Assembly: GCA_947628025.1 (NCBI GenBank)
Contig: CANQYH010000115.1
Coordinates: 1-9,089 of the forward strand
Reading direction: 5' to 3'
DNA length: 9,089 bases
From: an uncultured Lachnospiraceae bacterium
GTDB taxonomy: Bacteria > Bacillota > Clostridia > Lachnospirales > Lachnospiraceae
Shown: in pieces, positions 5,501 to 9,089 of the stretch
How positions within the stretch are numbered: the stretch's first letter is position 1
Layout: each line of letters starts with the position of its first letter
Program-made: the position numbers and the translations under genes
Notes under the pieces: model-generated
What the model saw: the letters and a program-made list of their open reading frames with translations, nothing else
Told to the model about the DNA's origin: nothing
The model's database searches: none

Positions 5501-8466
5501 ACTACGTCCGGCTCCCAGGTGCCGCTCATGGAATCCGCGAACCGTGAAGAGTCGATGGTCCCCATCTCCGTCTCCCCGCGGCTGAGGCTCTCCTGAACGG
5601 TTTCCCGCATCCCTTTCGAGTACACATTGTCGCGGATGTAACCGGTCGCCCGTTCGACCGCCTCCGCCGTGATCGGGCTGGGCCCCTCTCCTTTCAGGTA
5701 TGCCTCGCACTGCCGCCTGAATTCCTCGTTACCGAATCTGTCCTGTACCATATTCTGGCAGATGGGCAGAAAATTCATGATATGGGCCGCTTCCCGATTG
5801 CCCATGCCGGCCGCCGCTTCTACCGGAGTCTTTCCCATATACAGCTCTGCGTAAGCGTCCACAAACATCTTGCCGGCCACCTGCATGACCGTCACCGTAT
5901 CCCCGTGATAAGTCGAATCGATCAGCCTGGGATCCAGCATAGCCTGCGCCGCCTGGCAAAACTGCCCCATCAGATCGACCGGCGTCTCATAGTTTTGGAT
6001 ATCCAGATCGTCGTTCCGCATATAACCATCCCAAAAGCCGTCCATTTTTTCCTGCGTCTGTTTATTTTGGCTACAATCGATGGCTGCCAGACGGAACGCA
6101 TTGAGCTGCTGCACATGATCCGCCCAAAATACCGGATCCGAAAGATTGCCCGCGGGCAGCCGAAACTGTCTCAGTCCCTCTTCGGCACGGCGGAAATAGG
6201 CGCCGTAGGCCGCGGCTGCGGACCGGTCATGCCGTTTCTCCTGCTCCGTCCTTTCGTCCGGCTTCTTATCAGAAAACTGATTCTCGCTGAGGAACTGCTT
6301 AAACGCCTCCCCCGCCGCTCTCCGCTGCGAGCTGGTAGCCGAAAGGGCGTCTTCAAAAGACATCTCCCCCATCATATGGAACAGGACGTTGCTGACCAAG
6401 CTGGGACCGCGGTCCGGCACAAAGAAACGGGCCCCTTTCTCCAGACGGCTGATCTCAGTATCTCTGAAGTTCTCCACCGGCTCCTGCTCCCCCAGATTTT
6501 CCCCGAAATACATTTTCGGATCCGTAGAGACCAGTATCTGTCTTTGCGCCCGCGTTTTCCTCTGCCCGGCTCCGACCTTTGAAACGCTTTCCGCAAAAAA
6601 CTGCAGCGTGCCGCGGAGCGCTTCCGAAATATGGCTCTCGGGATCGCTCAGATCCACCCGGTCCAGTATCTCATGCAGAGGCGCCGGAGCGCCGCCGCCC
6701 AGCAGGTAGCTTCCCACCGACGAGACCCCGATCCTCCCGTTCTCCGGGATCCCGGCCAGCTTTTTCTCCGCGGTTTCCAGTCTCGTGGCCAGATCGTTTA
6801 CGATATCATTGACCTGCATCTCATGGCTGTAAAGAAGCGCGGTCTCGCTTGTCTTTTTGCTTCCGGCGATGACGCCCTTTTCATACTCGGCCAGTATCTT
6901 CCTGGCCAGCGCCTGATACCTGACCGGGCTGCTCTTTTCCGGATCTTTGTTCTCCAGCTGGTTGACCGACGAAAGCTGATCGTTCAGCGCACGCAGTATA
7001 TTAAAAGACCGCAGATTATCCTCATTTCTACAATAATCCCGGATCTCCTGCCCGGTCATTTTCCTTTCAAGTCTGCGGTAAAAATCGCTTTTATCCAGAA
7101 TATCCTGAGGGATCCCGTTCTCCATTGAAAACGTATCCGGCACGAAACTATTGACCATCTGATGGAGCGAGATCGCTAAGTCCTCCAGATCTCTGAGCAG
7201 CACGTCCCCCCTGGCCGCCTGGCTGCCGTGCATCGCCTCCAGCGCTTCCGGTCCGGTAAGATCCGGATCGGCCCCCACCGCATACAAAACCTCGCGCCTC
7301 GCGTCCATCCTGCCCATAGCGAGCATCACCTGACGGGTGACTTCCACCATGGCATCATTCTTATCCGGATATTCTTCCGGGGATTTTGCATAATCCATAA
7401 ACGCCTGATAGACCTCCCTGCCGGCCGCCGCTTTTTCAGCCGCATATTTCGTCGGATCCGCCAGATCCGCATACCGGATATCGGGATTTTTCGCCATGAC
7501 AAGCATACGGGCAAACAGGGTCAGGCCGCCGTAGCCTTTCACTTCCGCGCCGGTTTGATCTCTGTAGGTTCCCCGGTCCATATCGCCTAACATACGTTGG
7601 TCGTTCGCGTCAAGATCAGCCCTTTGCTCGCTCGTAAAATACTGATCAAAAAGCTCAGCGCGGCTTCCCGTCGTATGGAACGCTTTCTCAGCATCCCGGA
7701 TCGGCTGCTTATGGTATATGATATTCTGGACTTCCGCCGCCAGCCGGTTGCCGAAATGAGCGCGGACCTCATCCTGACGCGCCTGCCTTCCCTGATCGCT
7801 GTTCCGGGATCTCTCGGCGCGCCTTGCCAGCCGGCCGCCCAAAGCGCTCAGATCCAGCTGCAGTTCGCTGACGGAAGCCGCCAGCGCCCCCGCCTCATAC
7901 CGCCTCCTGGTTTCTTCCTCCTCTGCCGCAGCTTCCGCCGCATCCGGCTCCCAGACCTCCGCCTGGACCAGCTCCAGATGATGCTCGCCGCTGAGCGCCG
8001 CCGCCATGATCTCCGCTTTCATCAGATTTTCATATAAAAACGTATGCATTCCGTCGGAGTCTGTAAGCTGATCGGAGTCCCCGTATTTTTCCTCTATATA
8101 TTCCGAGACAGGCTTTCCATCAATATAAAACAGCTCCATCGGGGAATACATCCCCATCTCGACATAGATCTGGTTCCTGTTCCTCCAGTTTCCGTTTCCC
8201 AATCTGGCGTTGCCGCTGCTGAGCTGCGCAAACATCGCGTCAAACAAGCGGGCCCCGTCCCGGGCTTGCGCATCCCCGATCTTCGCACTGTTCAGACCGG
8301 CGAGGGCGGCGTAAGCCTGCGCGTCGCGGGCAGCCTCCTCCTCCGTGATCCTCACATCCGTCCGCACCTCCGGCGACGGCGACGTCACTTTCAAACTGTC
8401 GATCACATCCTCGATCGGCATCGCTTCCCTTTTTCCATTTCTCTGCTGCGCATTTGGATTTGGCAT
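2584..8466 (-). CDS. Giant duplicated protein of unknown function, about 1960 residues
   Basis: I do not recognise this family. The start at 8466 (MPNPNAQQ) is chosen because GAGGAGGT (8478-8471) sits just before it; an in-frame ATG at 8532 would put the promoter inside the gene. No signal peptide or membrane segment is visible, so the protein is probably cytoplasmic or exported by a non-Sec route. It has an N-terminal tail (1-66), module A (about 67-928), a linker (929-1037), module B (about 1038-1864) and a charged C-terminal tail ending in PVKPGPVKTGPVGKP. The modules align along their length: LGNGN 89/LGNGD 1063, LFYIDGKP 112/LFYVDGKP 1086, RYADLADP 331/RYADLMDP 1271, GARFFVPDR 678/GARFESPDR 1619, KMFVDAY 866/KMFVDTY 1798. 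The composition suggests a mostly alpha-helical fold. No nucleotide-binding, protease, nuclease or toxin motif was seen. It is a single-gene unit bounded by a promoter and terminators. A structural or effector-like role is only a guess. Confidence 0.85.
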   Translation of the reverse strand: MPNPNAQQRNGKREAMPIEDVIDSLKVTSPSPEVRTDVRITEEEAARDAQAYAALAGLNSAKIGDAQARDGARLFDAMFAQLSSGNARLGNGNWRNRNQIYVEMGMYSPMELFYIDGKPVSEYIEEKYGDSDQLTDSDGMHTFLYENLMKAEIMAAALSGEHHLELVQAEVWEPDAAEAAAEEEETRRRYEAGALAASVSELQLDLSALGGRLARRAERSRNSDQGRQARQDEVRAHFGNRLAAEVQNIIYHKQPIRDAEKAFHTTGSRAELFDQYFTSEQRADLDANDQRMLGDMDRGTYRDQTGAEVKGYGGLTLFARMLVMAKNPDIRYADLADPTKYAAEKAAAGREVYQAFMDYAKSPEEYPDKNDAMVEVTRQVMLAMGRMDARREVLYAVGADPDLTGPEALEAMHGSQAARGDVLLRDLEDLAISLHQMVNSFVPDTFSMENGIPQDILDKSDFYRRLERKMTGQEIRDYCRNEDNLRSFNILRALNDQLSSVNQLENKDPEKSSPVRYQALARKILAEYEKGVIAGSKKTSETALLYSHEMQVNDIVNDLATRLETAEKKLAGIPENGRIGVSSVGSYLLGGGAPAPLHEILDRVDLSDPESHISEALRGTLQFFAESVSKVGAGQRKTRAQRQILVSTDPKMYFGENLGEQEPVENFRDTEISRLEKGARFFVPDRGPSLVSNVLFHMMGEMSFEDALSATSSQRRAAGEAFKQFLSENQFSDKKPDERTEQEKRHDRSAAAAYGAYFRRAEEGLRQFRLPAGNLSDPVFWADHVQQLNAFRLAAIDCSQNKQTQEKMDGFWDGYMRNDDLDIQNYETPVDLMGQFCQAAQAMLDPRLIDSTYHGDTVTVMQVAGKMFVDAYAELYMGKTPVEAAAGMGNREAAHIMNFLPICQNMVQDRFGNEEFRRQCEAYLKGEGPSPITAEAVERATGYIRDNVYSKGMRETVQESLSRGETEMGTIDSSRFADSMSGTWEPDVVTPFMGVRSLVVEKTAEPVISGAPLTLPDRLGENEKDLVRLSGLGSGRVSGTMRSAGAAYFDRMFQAIAADNRGLGNGDFKRAHEIYRELGMESPADLFYVDGKPFEDYLGKKYENPLAVETEVRKAELAAAILSGRHHIEFVRAEVDQAGNYQVGLSELRADLKALDPHVGFFQRKPSALAAGLYEKDENKETRQNEIRHQFGEKLATAVTRSLNVKKPLKEARSRFSNTNPRVSNDYFTEEQRELFKGELDSALTSEMRRDLGSLTRLAQLSLMADHPEVRYADLMDPDKYQEEKLAAGRAVVEALQDLKDETPERQATKHYKMTDLVRKSMTAIADLDIKKELLYAMGVSGNPSPENMAALMKQEAHAPAVNAVLGSLALTTVSARQVIASFGRDKGYENFEGGITDKQVNQSLVYARLKQQTGDGLVARYCKAEKNLRALGEINRFRSSLDGSDINFTIVDDVEHDVNTRYQMVARKMVADYMKDRIARDGGLDRVLLTNEMGLMSGLTDRVTEKLKSEELRLRTEKGISESEPVTISDVGKYLFGTNTLTQLVYGDWDLKNSGDPRLKAAARVFNDALKEYAEELKNEKEWLRQTMGTDISADLHEMNPLKPYFDDPQEIHRLLRGARFESPDRDTGIMSNVRFYMMSQGMSMEETIAASDDVRKKAADDLMQMLRENPIPEGPDAGDQREKAVKYGKMFRDVHDRIGEYRLPEVDLEDPLSLVGSLKEIAAVNCACQDYLQNKRKLEKLPGYQEGFAYKGGLGSVEESDRAISVMATYTENLLTVIQMASKDDVNSLVTRAASKMFVDTYMPLFAGKSVEEACKGIGRDESLVLDGFTIQAKQLLGTEIRDADVRAQSCLSYLEGNSGAPIETGMAERQSKSVLLRGGREVPEDEKSLVETVREARARVRTSFDEQVAREAQDAPQNEANARRRERRLSGEQPKKVQEKDQPVKPGPVKTGPVGKP
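2875..5355 (-). repeat. Module B, second copy of the internal duplication in the giant protein
   Basis: This stretch encodes about 827 residues (1038-1864) collinear with module A. Shared blocks include LGNG(N/D), LFY(I/V)DGKP, a YFT(S/E)EQR block, RYADL-DP-KY followed by EK-AAGR, GARF--PDR, SNV-F-MM and KMFVD-Y followed by GK--EA--G-G. The offset between copies falls gradually from 974 to 932 residues, showing small deletions rather than a recent exact duplication. Confidence 0.85.
5683..8271 (-). repeat. Module A, first copy of the internal duplication in the giant protein
   Basis: This stretch encodes about 863 residues (66-928) and matches module B block by block in the same order. It carries an extra acidic/alanine-rich insertion around residues 175-195 and an inserted segment rich in D, K and E around residues 732-750 that module B lacks or has shortened. 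Identity is high only in short blocks, so the duplication is old. Confidence 0.85.
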
Positions 8467-8470
8467 ATGA

Positions 8471-8478
8471 ACCTCCTC
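8471..8478 (-). promoter_or_regulatory. Ribosome binding site deciding the giant gene start
   Basis: The minus strand reads GAGGAGGT, 4 nt before the ATG at 8466. No comparable site precedes the in-frame ATGs at 8532 or 8502, and the one at 8502 falls inside the -10 element. Confidence 0.85.
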
Positions 8479-8497
8479 AAAATTTTTACTTAACGGT

Positions 8498-8506
8498 ATC
8501 ATACCA
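8498..8506 (-). promoter_or_regulatory. Extended -10 promoter of the giant gene
   Basis: The minus strand reads TGGTATGAT: an extended -10 TG dinucleotide and a -10 hexamer matching 5 of 6 positions. No good -35 exists at 16-18 bp, which is common for extended -10 promoters. The -10 is embedded in an 11-bp palindrome, GGTATGATACC (8505-8495). The predicted start near 8491 gives a short leader of about 25 nt before the ATG at 8466. Confidence 0.55.
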
Positions 8507-8569
8507 GAGGAAGTACCACAAAAATACGACAAATCGCAGCCGGCTTACTATTTTCCGCCGTTTTTTCGC

Positions 8570-8611
8570 AAAAAAAATAGACGCGCCGCAGTTTTCATCC
8601 TGTAGCGCGTC
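8570..8611 (-). terminator. Intrinsic terminator after the small coiled-coil gene
   Basis: The minus strand pairs GACGCGCTACAG (8611-8600) with CTGCGGCGCGTC (8591-8580) as a 12-bp stem with one G-U wobble and one mismatch. The loop is GATGAAAA and the stem is followed by TA and a run of eight T (8577-8570). It begins 7 bp after the stop codon at 8618 and should largely insulate the giant gene from the upstream promoter. Confidence 0.9.
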
Positions 8612-8617
8612 CGCATC

Positions 8618-8896
8618 TCACTCAGCCGCGGGAGCTTCCGCTCCCTGTTTCTTATATGCCGCGACAATCTCCACCAATGTATCATAATCGATCTGCTCTT
8701 CCGCCAGATAAGCGATCATTTTTTTTTCGTCTTCCGCAGCGATCTCTTTCTTCTTCTCCTCGATCGCGGCCTCCGCGTCTTTGATCTTCTGCTGATAATC
8801 GGCAATCTTCTGATTGTAAGTCTCAATACTCGCGGTCAATTTCCCGATCTCATCCTGTAACTTCTGCTTCGCCGTCTTGACAGGTCCTCTTGGCAT
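8618..8896 (-). CDS. Small coiled-coil protein of unknown function, 92 residues
   Basis: The function is not recognised. After a basic N-terminus (MPRGPVKTAK), residues 11-58 form a charged, heptad-like segment rich in K, E, Q, A and I, typical of a coiled coil. Next comes a compact helical segment, MIAYLAEEQIDYDTLVEIVAAYKK (60-83), and an Ala/Glu/Pro tail ending GAEAPAAE. This layout, a coiled coil followed by a short hydrophobic helix pair, loosely resembles small DUF4315-type proteins of Firmicutes conjugative elements. That is a resemblance of layout only. The start at 8896 has AAAGGAG at 8910-8904 with 7 nt spacing. An in-frame ATG at 9070 would place the promoter at 8979-9007 inside the coding region and yields a low-complexity extension, so it is rejected. 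There is no signal peptide or membrane span. The gene is a monocistronic unit with its own promoter and terminator. Confidence 0.75.
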   Translation of the reverse strand: MPRGPVKTAKQKLQDEIGKLTASIETYNQKIADYQQKIKDAEAAIEEKKKEIAAEDEKKMIAYLAEEQIDYDTLVEIVAAYKKQGAEAPAAE

Positions 8897-8914
8897 TTTG
8901 CGACTCCTTTCTTT

Positions 8915-8932
8915 TATTACGAATATTACGAA
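8915..8932. repeat. Perfect tandem 9-bp repeat in the leader of the small gene
   Basis: On the + strand TATTACGAA occurs twice back to back (TTCGTAATA twice on the transcribed sense). It ends just before the ribosome binding site of the 92-residue gene, so it lies in the predicted 5' untranslated region. Confidence 0.8.
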
Positions 8933-8943
8933 CAAATAGTAAC

Positions 8944-8970
8944 TGAAAACTGCTTGTGAAAAGCTGCTTG
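8944..8970. repeat. Imperfect tandem 13/14-bp repeat in the leader of the small gene
   Basis: On the + strand TGAAAACTGCTTG is followed immediately by TGAAAAGCTGCTTG; the units differ by one inserted base. It lies just downstream of the predicted transcription start near 8972, so both units would be transcribed in the leader or contacted as DNA by a regulator. Confidence 0.75.
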
Positions 8971-8978
8971 TTTCAACA

Positions 8979-9007
8979 ATAGTAGCATTATTGTTTGACG
9001 CTGTCAA
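8979..9007 (-). promoter_or_regulatory. Strong sigma-A-type promoter of the small coiled-coil gene
   Basis: The minus strand has a perfect TTGACA -35 (9007-9002), a 17-bp spacer and TACTAT as -10 (8984-8979), preceded by TGC, an extended -10 feature. The predicted start is near 8972, giving a leader of about 75 nt before the ATG at 8896. Dyad symmetries cover both hexamers (TTGAC-AGC-GTCAA at 9007-8995; ACAATA/TATTGT at 8994-8976), which suggests repressor control. Confidence 0.8.
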
Positions 9008-9016
9008 GATATTAAT

Positions 9017-9040
9017 GGGGGGTTTTGGGGGTGGGTAGGG
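9017..9040 (+). other. G-quadruplex-type motif upstream of the small gene promoter
   Basis: The + strand has four G runs of 6, 5, 3 and 3 bases with spacers TTTT, T and TA, meeting the usual G3+N1-7 rule. It lies 9 bp upstream of the -35 element on the template strand of the small gene. Formation in the cell is not shown by sequence alone. Confidence 0.6.
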
Positions 9041-9089
9041 CAATCGCAAAGTCCTCACACCAAGAATCATTCGCTTGGAGCCAGGTCCC
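9041..9089. other. Window-end intergenic stretch, no gene recognised
   Basis: No supported coding region is seen in these last bases. An inverted repeat CCAAG/CTTGG (9060-9064 and 9074-9078) surrounds a second dyad, GAATCATTC (9064-9072). It has no T run, so it is not a convincing terminator; it could be part of a site that continues outside the window. Confidence 0.3.

Noticed and set aside
5782..6582. A 266-codon + strand open frame inside the giant gene
   Set aside because: It is antisense to module A, has no Shine-Dalgarno site and looks like a shadow of codon bias.
2875..8271. The large duplication as a mobile element or recent tandem amplification
   Set aside because: The two copies are diverged at the protein level with indels, share no long nucleotide identity by eye, and no transposase or terminal repeats are present.
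8897..9070. Extended N-terminus for the small protein starting at 9070
   Set aside because: It would translate through the TTGACA/TACTAT promoter, the tandem repeats and the complement of the G-run cluster, and there is no ribosome binding site before 9070.
1..9089. CRISPR array, tRNA or rRNA genes
   Set aside because: No regularly spaced repeats of CRISPR type and no cloverleaf or rRNA-like segments were seen on either strand.

Overview
The window comes from a low-G+C-type Gram-positive (Bacillota) anaerobe with G+C-rich coding sequence, most plausibly a member of the Clostridia such as Lachnospiraceae. This taxonomic guess is an inference. It rests on strong AGGAGG-type ribosome binding sites before every gene, AT-rich intergenic promoters, classic hairpin plus T-run terminators, and a citrate-fermentation citrate lyase operon. 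All supported genes lie on the minus strand, so transcription runs from high to low coordinates.

Right end (about 9089 to 8570): a strong promoter, overlapped by dyad symmetries and preceded by a G-quadruplex-type G-run cluster, drives a 92-residue coiled-coil protein of unknown function. Its leader carries two different short tandem repeats. A 12-bp hairpin terminator ends this unit.

Middle (8506 to 2518): an extended -10 promoter drives a single very large gene encoding a protein of about 1960 residues. The protein has no signal peptide and no recognised catalytic motif. It consists of two diverged tandem copies of a module of about 830-860 residues, joined by a linker of about 110 residues and ending in a charged, Pro/Lys-rich tail. 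I cannot assign it to a known family. A strong terminator follows it.

Left end (2460 to 1): after an AT-rich regulatory region with two palindromes comes the citrate lyase operon. The order is citD (acyl carrier protein, gamma subunit), citE (beta subunit, citryl-ACP lyase) and citF (alpha subunit, citrate:acetyl-ACP transferase, cut by the window edge). citD and citE overlap by an ATGA, and citE and citF are 1 nt apart, so the three subunits are translationally coupled. Together they cleave citrate to acetate and oxaloacetate. The ligase gene citC does not precede citD here, and the accessory genes citX and citG are not visible.

The most unusual item is the giant duplicated protein. The small coiled-coil gene next to it may or may not be functionally linked, because a terminator separates them.
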